Origin: Collinsella sp.
GTDB taxonomy: Bacteria; Actinomycetota; Coriobacteriia; Coriobacteriales; Coriobacteriaceae
Length of the DNA: 7,943 nucleotides
NCBI GenBank assembly: GCA_031295725.1
Contig: JAUMNV010000095.1
Coordinates: 1-7,943, forward strand
Direction: 5' to 3'
Shown here: positions 1 through 6,557 of the stretch, one piece after another
Layout: the number at the start of each line of letters is the position of its first letter
Numbering within the stretch: the stretch's first letter is position 1
The notes under the pieces: generated by a model
Seen by the model: the letters and a program-made list of their open reading frames with translations, nothing else
Database searches by the model: none
Told to the model about the DNA's origin: nothing
Position numbers and translations under genes: made by a program

Positions 1-342
1 CGTCTTGCCCGAGTTGGAGAGGTCCATGATGGCGTCGGCGCCAAAGTCCTCAGCGATCTTGACCTTCTTCCATTCCTCGGCGGCATCGGCCTTGTCGCCC
101 GAGATGCCCAAGTTCACGTTGACCTTGGTGGACAGGCCCTCACCGACGCCAAAGGCGCGCATGCCCTTTTTGATGTGCACGATGTTGGCGGGGATGGCGA
201 TGCGGCCGTCGGCCACGCGCTCGCGGATGTACTCGGGGTCGCGATGTTCGCGCTCGGCGACTTCTTTCATCTGCGGTGTGATTTGCCCGGCGCGGGCGAA
301 GTCGATTTGCGTGACGAGCTTGGGCTCGGTCTGTGTGCTCAT
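1..342 (-). CDS. thiC: Phosphomethylpyrimidine synthase ThiC, N-terminal part (cut by window edge)
   Basis: ThiC is the radical SAM enzyme that converts 5-aminoimidazole ribotide into hydroxymethylpyrimidine phosphate, the pyrimidine half of thiamine, in the cytoplasm. Only the first 114 residues are present; the gene runs off the left edge in frame. Recognition rests on the family N-terminus: TQIDFARAGQITPQM near residues 11-25, then VAERE, IPANIVHIKKG near 50-60, a GVGEGLSTKVNVNLG stretch near 64-78, and GADAIMDLSNSGKT at the right edge of the visible part. The protein starts directly at this core, so it is the short form without the extra N-terminal domain of E. coli ThiC, and the DLSNSGKT variant resembles that of anaerobic bacteria (from memory of the family). 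The start is ATG at 342, with GAAGGGAG eight bases upstream. That ribosome binding site lies inside the TPP riboswitch, which fits feedback control by thiamine pyrophosphate. The radical SAM cysteine motif is C-terminal and not visible here. Confidence 0.93.
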   Translation of the reverse strand, partial: MSTQTEPKLVTQIDFARAGQITPQMKEVAEREHRDPEYIRERVADGRIAIPANIVHIKKGMRAFGVGEGLSTKVNVNLGISGDKADAAEEWKKVKIAEDFGADAIMDLSNSGKT

Positions 343-344
343 TG

Positions 345-441
345 GCACGGCTCCCTTCGTTGGCATTACCCATATCAGGTTTGCGGGTCAGGGCGGGCGC
401 GCTCAATCTCAGCCTGCCGTCTTGTCCTGCAAGCTCCCCGT
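345..441 (-). promoter_or_regulatory. TPP riboswitch (THI element) controlling thiC
   Basis: Read on the minus strand, this leader carries the conserved TPP aptamer blocks in the right order: ACGGGGAGC (441-433), CTGAGA (412-407), ACCTGAT (380-374), then GGGTAATGCCAACGAAGGGA (371-352). A short closing helix can form between ACGG (441-438) and CCGT (350-347). The aptamer binds thiamine pyrophosphate. The thiC start codon lies only about five bases beyond the aptamer, and its Shine-Dalgarno sequence is the aptamer's own GAAGGGAG (358-351). There is no room for a separate terminator or anti-terminator, so ligand binding most simply hides the ribosome binding site (inference). The outer boundaries are approximate. 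Confidence 0.95.
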
Positions 442-456
442 TATGTCATGGGCTCA

Positions 457-462
457 AGTATA
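457..462 (-). promoter_or_regulatory. Probable -10 box of the thiC promoter
   Basis: The minus strand reads TATACT at 462-457, a close match to a sigma-70 type -10 box. Transcription from it would begin near 450, about nine bases before the first conserved aptamer block, which is the expected position. The only -35 candidate is TTGGCC (487-482), with a 19-base spacer, so the -35 is weak. Confidence 0.45.
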
Positions 463-512
463 GCCTGAATGGGTACGATTGGGCCAACGAGCGTGCCTGT
501 GGGGAGGCGAAC

Positions 513-1028
513 ATGGAAGACAAGCATCTATATCGAGAGACGCAATGGGATGTATCGGCTGAGGAAAGCCGTGCGCACCATGGGTTGGTCGCGATTGGCT
601 TTGCGGTGCTTGCCGTGCTGGTGATTGCCTTTTGTATTTGGACGTTTGGCGGTCGCGGCGGCGCTGCCTGGGAGTTCGAGGCTGATGATGGCCTACCGAT
701 CATGACAGTGAAGGTCGCGGGCGGCAATACCGTTGCCGCGCCGGGCGACTATTGGTATCCGCGCAACGAGTTTGTGCAGTTGCAGCTGAGTGGCGGATCC
801 ATTCCTGGTGAAGAGATCGAGCGCGTGACCTTCGATGCGGCGCTCAAAACACTCACGGTTAAGCTCAAGAATCAGGGCGACGTGTCCACGACGATGGATA
901 TCGCGCTGACGGAATGGCGCCTGGAGCCCCCGTCGGGCGTCAGGGTATCCGAGGTGGAGCATGTCAAGGTTACTTATCAAGATGGCTCGACGAGCGAGAT
1001 CGCTAAGGCTGATGGCTTGGCGGAGTAA
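513..1028 (+). CDS. Hypothetical single-pass membrane protein, 171 aa
   Basis: I do not recognise this family. The start chosen is ATG 513 because GGGGAGG (501-507) sits five bases before it; the frame is open further upstream (to 333), but that would run into the thiC leader. The protein has a short charged N-terminus (residues 1-23), one strongly hydrophobic segment at about 25-45 (LVAIGFAVLAVLVIAFCIWT), a GGRGG hinge, and a soluble C-terminal part of about 120 residues with alternating hydrophobic residues (TLTVKLKN, EHVKVTYQDGS), which suggests beta strands. The most likely topology is a membrane anchor with the C-terminal domain outside the cell, but the N-terminus is not clearly positive, so the orientation is unsure. 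There is no lipobox or cleavage site. It is divergent from thiC and convergent with yaaA (23-bp gap). Nothing links it to thiamine metabolism apart from position. Confidence 0.8.
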   Translation: MEDKHLYRETQWDVSAEESRAHHGLVAIGFAVLAVLVIAFCIWTFGGRGGAAWEFEADDGLPIMTVKVAGGNTVAAPGDYWYPRNEFVQLQLSGGSIPGEEIERVTFDAALKTLTVKLKNQGDVSTTMDIALTEWRLEPPSGVRVSEVEHVKVTYQDGSTSEIAKADGLAE

Positions 1029-1051
1029 CGGGGTGTTTGGAAACGGCGGGC

Positions 1052-1861
1052 CTATTGTGCCTGAACGTTCATGAATACCAGGGTGTTTTTGTCTGAAAGC
1101 TCGGGAAAGTGACGATAACCAACGTCGAACGCGGTGAGCCCGCTTACATCCTCGAGCTTGTTTTCTGCCATCCAGCGCACCATGGAGCCACGCGCCTTTT
1201 TGCTGGCGGTCGACCGTTGGATGGGTTTTCTGTTGCGGATGCCTTCGCCAAAGAGGCACGTGACGGCTGTGGCGTCGCCCGCGAGGCGGGGCAGAACGGC
1301 CTTGGCGTACTCCACACTGGCAAGGTTGACGATCGTGGTGTTTGAGCCTGCCGGAGCGATGGCCCGTGCGAGCTTGTCGCCCCAAAATGCGTAGAGGTCT
1401 CGGGCACCGTCGACGACAAGCTTCGCGCCCATCTCCAGCCGATACGGTTCAACGGCATGGAAGGGGCGTACGCATCCGTAGAGCCCCGAGAGGATCCAGA
1501 GATGGTTTTGCAGCCAGTCGAGCTGCGCGGAATCCATCACCTCGGGCGCCATACTCTGGTATTGAATGCCGTGATAGGACATGACGGCAGGGGAGAGGTG
1601 ACGGGCGATATCGGGGTTGGTGAGGTCGGCATCGCTCAGGACGGGCATAAATTCGTGAAGCGTATCCTGGCACGTTGTAAGCAGCCTGTCGCTCACGTTC
1701 CAAAGGGCCTGCAGGCCGCCGCTGCCTTCATTCCGCTCGATATCTAGCAGTGCGCGGTGGAGGCGAGCTGTCTCGCGCGCAAAGGGTGGAATGCCCAGGA
1801 CTTCAAAAGCATCTTGGGTCGCGCGCATCTGCTTGGCGGGCGAAATGATGACCTGCAGCAT
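1052..1861 (-). CDS. yaaA: Peroxide stress protein YaaA (DUF328/UPF0246), 269 aa
   Basis: YaaA proteins lower free intracellular iron during hydrogen peroxide stress in E. coli, where the gene belongs to the OxyR regulon; structural work reports DNA binding (both from family knowledge). The sequence shows the family signatures in order: ISPAK at residues 6-10, LSGLYGCVRPF at about 124-134, EPYRLEMG at 138-145, LYAFWGDKL at 156-164, VNLASVEYAKAV at 178-189, and KKARGSMVRW at 221-230, followed by FDVGY near 245. The length of 269 residues is normal for the family (about 250-260). The start is ATG 1861, with AGAGGAGAG just upstream. The gene is preceded by a terminator-like hairpin on its own strand (1877-1949) and, beyond that, by the aminopeptidase gene. 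Its 3' end faces the membrane-protein gene with only 23 bp between stop codons. No OxyR or PerR box was recognised. The precise biochemical activity of the family is unsettled. Confidence 0.93.
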   Translation of the reverse strand: MLQVIISPAKQMRATQDAFEVLGIPPFARETARLHRALLDIERNEGSGGLQALWNVSDRLLTTCQDTLHEFMPVLSDADLTNPDIARHLSPAVMSYHGIQYQSMAPEVMDSAQLDWLQNHLWILSGLYGCVRPFHAVEPYRLEMGAKLVVDGARDLYAFWGDKLARAIAPAGSNTTIVNLASVEYAKAVLPRLAGDATAVTCLFGEGIRNRKPIQRSTASKKARGSMVRWMAENKLEDVSGLTAFDVGYRHFPELSDKNTLVFMNVQAQ

Positions 1862-1876
1862 GGACTCTCCTCTGCC

Positions 1877-1949
1877 AAAAAAGAAGTTGCGGTGGAATAC
1901 GGTCTGTTTGGGCTATCGAAAGACCAAATCAATCCGTATTCCACCGCAA
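1877..1949 (-). terminator. Long-stem intrinsic terminator or attenuator ahead of yaaA
   Basis: A perfect 16-bp inverted repeat, TTGCGGTGGAATACGG (1887-1902) and CCGTATTCCACCGCAA (1934-1949), encloses 31 bases. Within these, TTTGG and CCAAA (1907-1911 and 1924-1928) can pair further. On the minus strand the stem is followed by ACTTCTTTTTT (1887-1877), a terminator T-tract; on the plus strand there is no such tract, so it acts in the aminopeptidase-to-yaaA direction. It begins 18 bases after the aminopeptidase stop codon. It ends about 15 bases before the yaaA start codon, so it may also act as a leader attenuator for yaaA. Confidence 0.75.
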
Positions 1950-1967
1950 GTTATGGGTGGGGGTGGA

Positions 1968-3365
1968 TTAGGCGCGCTCGAGGAAGGCCTTGTAGCCGCG
2001 GTAGGCCTCGTAGATATCGGCCTTGTTGGCGACCTCCCACAGGGCATGCATGGACAGGACGGCAACGCCGGAGTCGATGACATTCATGCCATACTTGGCC
2101 ATGATGTAGGCAATGGTGCCGCCGCCGCCCGCGTTTACGCGGCCGAGCTCGCAGGTCTGGAAGTCCACGCCGGCCTCGTCCATGATGTCGCGGACGAGGG
2201 CCACGTACTCGGCGTCGGCGTCGTTTGAACCGCCCTTGCCGCGGCTACCCGTGTACTTGTTAAAGCACAGGCCACGACCCATAAAGGCTGCGTTCTTGGT
2301 TTCGAACTTGCCGGCGTAGCCCGGGTCGAAGCCGGCGGACACGTCAGAGGAGAGCATACGGCTGTGGGCGAGTGCACGGCGCAGGGCCAGCGGGCTATCC
2401 TCGCCGGCGAGCGTCATGATCTCGGCGACGGTGTTCTCGAAGAAGCGGCTCGTCATGCCGGTGGCGCCCACGGAACCGATCTCCTCCTTGTCGACGATGA
2501 GTGTGATGCTCGTGCGCTCCACGTTGGCGACGTTGATCTGGGCGAGCATGGACGGATAGGCACAGACACGGTCGTCGTGGCCATAGCCCAGAATCATGGA
2601 GCGGTCGAGGCCCATGTCGCGGGCCGGGCCGGCGGGCACGACCTCGATCTCGGCGGAGAGGAAGTCCTCCTCCTCGACGTCGTACTGCTCTTTGAGGATA
2701 TCCAGGAACATCTGCTTGACGGGCTCCTTGGGGGCGTCCTTGTCGTCCTCGTCAAACTTGACGGGACGGCCGCCCACGATCACGTCGAGGATCTCGGCGT
2801 CGACGGCGTCCTTAGCGGGCTTGGCCATCTGCTCGCTCGAGAGGTGGATTAGCAGGTCGGAGATGGTAAAGACCGGGTCGTCCGCCTTGTCGCCGATGTT
2901 GATGTCGACGGTGGTGCCGTCCTTTTTGCAGATGACGCCTACGAGTGCGAGCGGGGAAGCGACCCAGTGGTAGCTCTTGACGCCGCCATAGTAGTGCGTG
3001 TCGAGATAAGCCATGTCGCCGGCCTCGAAAGCGGGGTTCTGCTTAAGGTCCAGGCGCGGCGAGTCCAGGTGGGCGCCCAGAATGTTAAAGCCCGGCTCGA
3101 GCGGGGCGGTGCCCAGGTTGAGGAGCATGAGGTCCTTGCCGTGATTGGCGGCGTACACCTTGTCGCCGGCCTTGAGCGCGCGGCCCTCGGCGATCACGGT
3201 CTCCAGATTGACGTAGCCCGCCTCCTCGGCCATCTTGATACCGGTCTTAACGCACAGGCGCTCGGTCTTGTTCTCACTCAAAAACTGCTTATAGCCGCGG
3301 CAAAGTTCCTCGAGTTCCTCGATCTGCTGTGGCGTGTACTTTTTCCATGCGCAGGGACGCTCCAT
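1968..3365 (-). CDS. M18 family aminopeptidase (aspartyl aminopeptidase-like), 465 aa
   Basis: M18 enzymes are cytosolic two-metal aminopeptidases, usually large homo-oligomers, that remove N-terminal residues, often acidic ones, from peptides. All expected metal and catalytic residues can be placed: AHLDSPR with H99 and D101, GYGHDDRVCAY with the bridging D264 or D265, DKEEIGS with E294 (catalytic) and E295, SSDVSAGFDP with D341, and SMH with H440 near the C-terminus. The length of 465 residues fits the family. The start is ATG 3365, where AAAGGAG lies nine bases upstream; the open frame continues to 3764, but that extension would run antisense into polA and is rejected. The gene is divergent from polA, and the yaaA leader hairpin follows its stop codon. 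A charged insert rich in Asp, Glu and Lys lies around residues 203-235. Substrate preference cannot be read from the sequence. Confidence 0.94.
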   Translation of the reverse strand: MERPCAWKKYTPQQIEELEELCRGYKQFLSENKTERLCVKTGIKMAEEAGYVNLETVIAEGRALKAGDKVYAANHGKDLMLLNLGTAPLEPGFNILGAHLDSPRLDLKQNPAFEAGDMAYLDTHYYGGVKSYHWVASPLALVGVICKKDGTTVDINIGDKADDPVFTISDLLIHLSSEQMAKPAKDAVDAEILDVIVGGRPVKFDEDDKDAPKEPVKQMFLDILKEQYDVEEEDFLSAEIEVVPAGPARDMGLDRSMILGYGHDDRVCAYPSMLAQINVANVERTSITLIVDKEEIGSVGATGMTSRFFENTVAEIMTLAGEDSPLALRRALAHSRMLSSDVSAGFDPGYAGKFETKNAAFMGRGLCFNKYTGSRGKGGSNDADAEYVALVRDIMDEAGVDFQTCELGRVNAGGGGTIAYIMAKYGMNVIDSGVAVLSMHALWEVANKADIYEAYRGYKAFLERA

Positions 3366-3414
3366 GACGCAGGCTCCTTTCGGATCGATCGTGCTGGTTA
3401 ATGTACCGTGAGCC

Positions 3415-3423
3415 ATCGTATCA
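3415..3423 (-). promoter_or_regulatory. Candidate extended -10 promoter of the aminopeptidase gene
   Basis: The minus strand reads TGATACGAT (3423-3415), that is, a TGn extension followed by a TACGAT -10 box. It lies about 50 bases upstream of the start codon and reads away from polA. No good -35 is visible, which extended -10 promoters tolerate. A weaker alternative, TACATT, lies at 3405-3400. Confidence 0.35.
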
Positions 3424-3483
3424 CGCGCGGGCTCACGGCGGCAGGGAAGCCTGATGTGCGGTGGCCGCGGGGCGGGGAGCGTG

Positions 3484-3489
3484 TAAACT
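3484..3489 (+). promoter_or_regulatory. Candidate -10 box of the polA promoter
   Basis: TAAACT at 3484-3489 is the only reasonable -10 hexamer in the 166-bp gap ahead of polA on the plus strand. It would give a leader of about 35 bases. The -35 region is GC-rich and unconvincing, so this is a weak call. Confidence 0.25.
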
Positions 3490-3531
3490 GGTGTGAGCAA
3501 ACCGTGCCCAGCCCAAAGCGAGGTATTCAAT

Positions 3532-6282
3532 ATGTCTGACAAGCGCCGTACCTTTGCCGTCATCGACGGTAACTCGCTCATGCACCGCGCCTTCCACGCC
3601 GTGCCGCCCACCATGAACGCGCCGGACGGTCGTCCCACCAACGCGATCTTTGGCTTTTTGAATATGTTCCTCAAGATGATTGACGCCTTTAATCCCGACG
3701 GCATTGTTGTGGCGTTTGACAAGGGCAAGCCGCGCGTGCGCATGGAGATGCTGCCGCAGTACAAGGCTCAGCGCCCGCCCATGGACCCCGATCTGCACGC
3801 GCAGTTTCCCATGATTAAGGAGCTGCTCGTCGCGCTCAACGTGCCGATCTTGCAGTCCGAGGGCTGGGAAGGCGATGACATCCTGGGCACTATGGCGCGC
3901 CTGGGCGAGCAGGCCGGCTGCGACATGCTGCTGGTGACCGGTGATCGCGATATGTATCAGCTCGTGACCGAGCACGTCAACGTCGTCTCGACCCGCAAGG
4001 GGCTGTCCGACGTGGCGATCATGACACCCGAGAGCGTGGACGATCTGTATCACGGCATCACGCCGGCGCTCGTGCCCGACTTTTATGGTCTGAAGGGCGA
4101 CACGTCCGATAACATCCCCGGCGTGCCGGGCATCGGCCCCAAAAAGGCGAGCGCGCTCATTGCGCAGTACGGTAGCCTGGACGAGGTCATCGCACATGCC
4201 GACGAGGTCAAGGGCAAAATGGGCGAAAACCTGCGCGCGCACATCGACGACGCACTGCTGAGCCGTAAGGTCGCGACCATCCGCACCGATGCGCCCGTTG
4301 AGCTCGATTTTGAGGCGACGTCCTTCCCGGCGTTTTCTGCCGATGAGGTTTCCGCGGCGCTGGGTACGCTTGGTATCACCGCCATGCAGAACCGTTTCTT
4401 GGCACTGATCGGCGGCGAGGGTGGGGCTGCTGCTGCCTCCAGTGTGTTTGAGATGCCTGCGATGGTTCGCGCGGCCGCCGGCGATGCTGACGCGCTTGGT
4501 GCCGTTGCGGCTGAGATCTCCCGTGCGATTGGTGCCGGTGAGTGGGTCGCCGCCGTGGTGGACGACGACAAGGAAGAGGGCGCGCTCTTTGGGCTGACGC
4601 GCACGCTGTGGCTGGCGACGTCCAAGGGCCTGTTCGCGCTCGAGGAGGGCGACAGCGATGCGGCGGTTGAGGTTGAGGGCTTTAACTTCGCCCACGGCGT
4701 GATTGCCGGCGTGCTCGCGCGCCTGTTTATGGAGGGCCGCGTGGCGAGCCCGGATATGAAGGCGCTGCTGCACGAGCTTTCGCCTATCGATTCCTCTGAG
4801 CCCGAGCTCATGGATCCGCTGGCAGTCGACTCCACGCGCATCTTCGACACCGTGGTCGCCGCCTACCTGTTGGATTCCGATCGCTCCGAGTACGATGAGG
4901 CATATCTTGCCGATACCTATCTGCAGATGGCGCTGCCTGCGGCGCGCGGCGCAGAGGGTGCTGGTGAGGACGCTCCGGCGCCTGCCGCTCGCACGGCGGC
5001 CTTGACGCTGGTGCTGGTCGCACCGCTGCGCGACCGCATGGCCCGCGAGAACGCCGCCAACGTGTTCGATGGCATCGAGATGCCGCTCGTGCCGGTACTT
5101 GCCAAGATGGAGCGCGCGGGCATGCTCGTGGATCCCGATCGCCTGCACAGCCTGTCCGAGGGCCTGGCGACCCAGATCACCGAGGTCGAGCGAAGCATTC
5201 GCGACCTTGCCGGTGACGAGACCTTTAATATTGGCAGCCCCATGCAGCTGTCGCACGTACTCTTTGATGTGATGGGGCTTCCGACCAAGGGCCTCAAGAA
5301 GACTAAGCGCGGCTATTATTCGACCAATGCTAAGGTGTTGAGCGATCTTGCCCGCGACCACGAGATTGTGCGTCTGATCTTGGACTGGCGTGAGAAGTCC
5401 AAGATCAAGTCCACTTATCTGGATACGCTGGGCCCGCTGCGCCGCGGTGACGGTCGCGTGCACACCACGTACAACCAGACCATCACCGCGACGGGGCGTC
5501 TGTCCTCGAGCGACCCGAACCTTCAGAACATCCCGACGCGCTCGGAGCTGGGTCGTACCGTCAAGACGGCGTTTTCGGCAGGCGAGGGAAGCGTCTTTTT
5601 GGCGGTGGACTACTCACAGATCGAGCTGCGCCTGCTGGCACATCTTTCGGGTGATGAACATCTGGTACGTGCCTTTAATGAGGGTGAGGACTTCCATGCC
5701 GAGACGGCCGCGCGCGTATTTGGCGTGCCGGTGTCCGAGGTGACACCCGACCTGCGTAGCCGCGCCAAAGCCGTGAACTTTGGCATCGTGTACGGCCAGC
5801 AGGCCTACGGTTTGTCGCAGTCGCTGCATATCTCGATGGCCGAGGCACGCGACATGATCGACCGCTACTACGAGGCCTACCCGGGCGTGCGCACGTTCCT
5901 CGATAATGTGGTGGCGCGTGCCAAGCAGACGGGCTACGCCGAGACCATGTACGGCCGCAGACGCCATATTCCCGAGCTCAAGGCCAAAAATCCGCAGCTT
6001 CGCGGCTTTGGCGAACGCACGGCCATGAACCACCCCATGCAGGGCACCGCAGCAGACATCATCAAGATCGCCATGGCCCGCGTAAGCCGCCGCCTGGAAG
6101 AAGAGGGCTTTGCCGCTCACATGATCCTGCAGGTACACGACGAACTGGACTTTGAGTGCCCCGTCGACGAAGTCGAGCGCCTCACCGCCATGGTCCGCGA
6201 CGTCATGGAGCACGTAGTAGACCTCCGCGTACCGTTGATCGCCGAAGCCAGCACCGGCATAACCTGGGCCGACGCCAAATAG
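3532..6282 (+). CDS. polA: DNA polymerase I (5' nuclease and polymerase, inactive 3'-5' exonuclease domain), 916 aa
   Basis: Pol I fills gaps and removes RNA primers during repair and lagging-strand synthesis. The N-terminal 5' nuclease domain (about residues 7-290) has its acidic residues: IDGNS (D12), AFDKGKP (D63), EGDDILG (D115, D116), TGDRDMYQL (D138, D140), GDTSDNIPGVPGIGPKKA (D190, D193, then the helix-hairpin-helix). The middle region (about 300-505) aligns with the 3'-5' exonuclease domain but lacks the FDTET, NxxYD and YxxxD motifs, so proofreading is almost certainly lost, as in many Gram-positive PolAs. The polymerase domain (about 510-916) is intact: TATGRLSSSDPNLQNIP (652-668), motif A DYSQIELR (D693), motif B R742/K746/F750/Y754 (RSRAKAVNFGIVYG), and motif C QVHDELDFE (H869, D870). 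The start is ATG 3532, with AGCGAGG upstream; GTG 3493 in frame is possible but has no ribosome binding site. The gene is transcribed alone, with a terminator 34 bases after its stop. Confidence 0.97.
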   Translation: MSDKRRTFAVIDGNSLMHRAFHAVPPTMNAPDGRPTNAIFGFLNMFLKMIDAFNPDGIVVAFDKGKPRVRMEMLPQYKAQRPPMDPDLHAQFPMIKELLVALNVPILQSEGWEGDDILGTMARLGEQAGCDMLLVTGDRDMYQLVTEHVNVVSTRKGLSDVAIMTPESVDDLYHGITPALVPDFYGLKGDTSDNIPGVPGIGPKKASALIAQYGSLDEVIAHADEVKGKMGENLRAHIDDALLSRKVATIRTDAPVELDFEATSFPAFSADEVSAALGTLGITAMQNRFLALIGGEGGAAAASSVFEMPAMVRAAAGDADALGAVAAEISRAIGAGEWVAAVVDDDKEEGALFGLTRTLWLATSKGLFALEEGDSDAAVEVEGFNFAHGVIAGVLARLFMEGRVASPDMKALLHELSPIDSSEPELMDPLAVDSTRIFDTVVAAYLLDSDRSEYDEAYLADTYLQMALPAARGAEGAGEDAPAPAARTAALTLVLVAPLRDRMARENAANVFDGIEMPLVPVLAKMERAGMLVDPDRLHSLSEGLATQITEVERSIRDLAGDETFNIGSPMQLSHVLFDVMGLPTKGLKKTKRGYYSTNAKVLSDLARDHEIVRLILDWREKSKIKSTYLDTLGPLRRGDGRVHTTYNQTITATGRLSSSDPNLQNIPTRSELGRTVKTAFSAGEGSVFLAVDYSQIELRLLAHLSGDEHLVRAFNEGEDFHAETAARVFGVPVSEVTPDLRSRAKAVNFGIVYGQQAYGLSQSLHISMAEARDMIDRYYEAYPGVRTFLDNVVARAKQTGYAETMYGRRRHIPELKAKNPQLRGFGERTAMNHPMQGTAADIIKIAMARVSRRLEEEGFAAHMILQVHDELDFECPVDEVERLTAMVRDVMEHVVDLRVPLIAEASTGITWADAK

Positions 6283-6316
6283 GAAAGCAACCACAGTTCC
6301 AAAGTAACCAAAAACA

Positions 6317-6350
6317 GAAGGACGCCCCTTATCAACAAGGAGCGTCCTTC
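6317..6350. terminator. Bidirectional intrinsic terminator between polA and the HAD gene
   Basis: GAAGGACGC (6317-6325) pairs perfectly with GCGTCCTTC (6342-6350), and CCTT/AAGG pair inside, after one mismatch, around an ATCAAC loop. On the minus strand the stem is followed by TGTTTTTGG, a proper T-tract for transcripts coming from the HAD gene. On the plus strand the tail, GTTCAATTAAATT, is A/T-rich but not a pure T-run, so termination of polA is plausible but less certain. Confidence 0.8.
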
Positions 6351-6373
6351 GTTCAATTAAATTCAGTCAAAGT

Positions 6374-6420
6374 ATCTAGGCGCCAAGACGCCATCTAGGC
6401 GGCAGGTAAGTAAACCTAGG
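6374..6420. repeat. Short direct repeats (ATCTAGGCG twice, CTAGG a third time)
   Basis: ATCTAGGCG occurs at 6374-6382 and 6393-6401, 19 bases apart, and CTAGG recurs at 6416-6420, where it touches the left arm of the long inverted repeat. GGCG and CGCC between the copies can form a four-base stem. This may be chance or the edge of the neighbouring repeat element. Confidence 0.4.
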
Positions 6421-6547
6421 GCCTGGCCGGGCGGCACGGGTTAACTTTTCGTAGATTCCGCACGCAAAGAAAGCCACTTAATGTGGCTTTCGTCTTGCGC
6501 AGGACCTGACCGAGCGAAAAGTTATCCCGTGCCGCCCGGCCAGGCCC
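6419..6547. repeat. Long inverted repeat, 33-bp arms around a central hairpin
   Basis: The left arm (6419-6451, starting GGGCCTGGCCGGGCGGCACG) and the right arm (6515-6547, ending GTGCCGCCCGGCCAGGCCC) are reverse complements at 32 of 33 positions; the only mismatch is T6441 against T6525. The 63 bases between them hold a second perfect hairpin (6469-6491). The whole 129-bp unit would fold into one long RNA or DNA stem with a terminator at its tip. No open reading frame, transposase end or target-site duplication was seen. It fills the intergenic gap and stops 10 bases short of the HAD stop codon. It may be a dispersed non-coding element or an extended terminator; its copy number cannot be judged here. 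Confidence 0.9.
6469..6491. terminator. Central terminator-like hairpin of the inverted repeat
   Basis: GAAAGCCAC (6469-6477) and GTGGCTTTC (6483-6491) form a perfect 9-bp stem with a TTAAT loop. Looser pairing of CGCAA with TTGCG can lengthen it. The tails are CTTTCTTTG on the minus strand and CTTTCGTCTT on the plus strand, so it resembles a weak bidirectional terminator. It would be the first terminator met by transcripts from the HAD gene. Confidence 0.65.
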
Positions 6548-6557
6548 GATGGGACGG

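Noticed and set aside
5..468. Plus-strand open frames over thiC and its leader
   Set aside because: The minus strand encodes a clear ThiC N-terminus with its riboswitch; these frames are antisense shadows.
1887..1949. Inverted repeat before yaaA as insertion-sequence ends
   Set aside because: The arms are only 31 bases apart with no coding content, and a T-tract follows on one strand only, which fits a terminator better.
3493..3531. GTG 3493 as the polA start, adding 13 residues
   Set aside because: There is no ribosome binding site before it, and the family N-terminus aligns from the ATG at 3532.
3366..3764. Upstream extension of the aminopeptidase frame to 3764
   Set aside because: It would cross the promoter gap and run antisense into the start of polA. 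ATG 3365 has a good ribosome binding site and gives the normal family length.
3433..5463. 676-codon open frame on the minus strand, antisense to polA
   Set aside because: It is a shadow of the GC-rich polA codons: its translation is rich in His, Arg and Gln without any domain, while polA in the opposite frame is unmistakable.
6419..6547. CRISPR repeat or attachment site
   Set aside because: There are only two arms in inverted orientation, with no spacers, no tRNA or integrase nearby and no target-site duplication.
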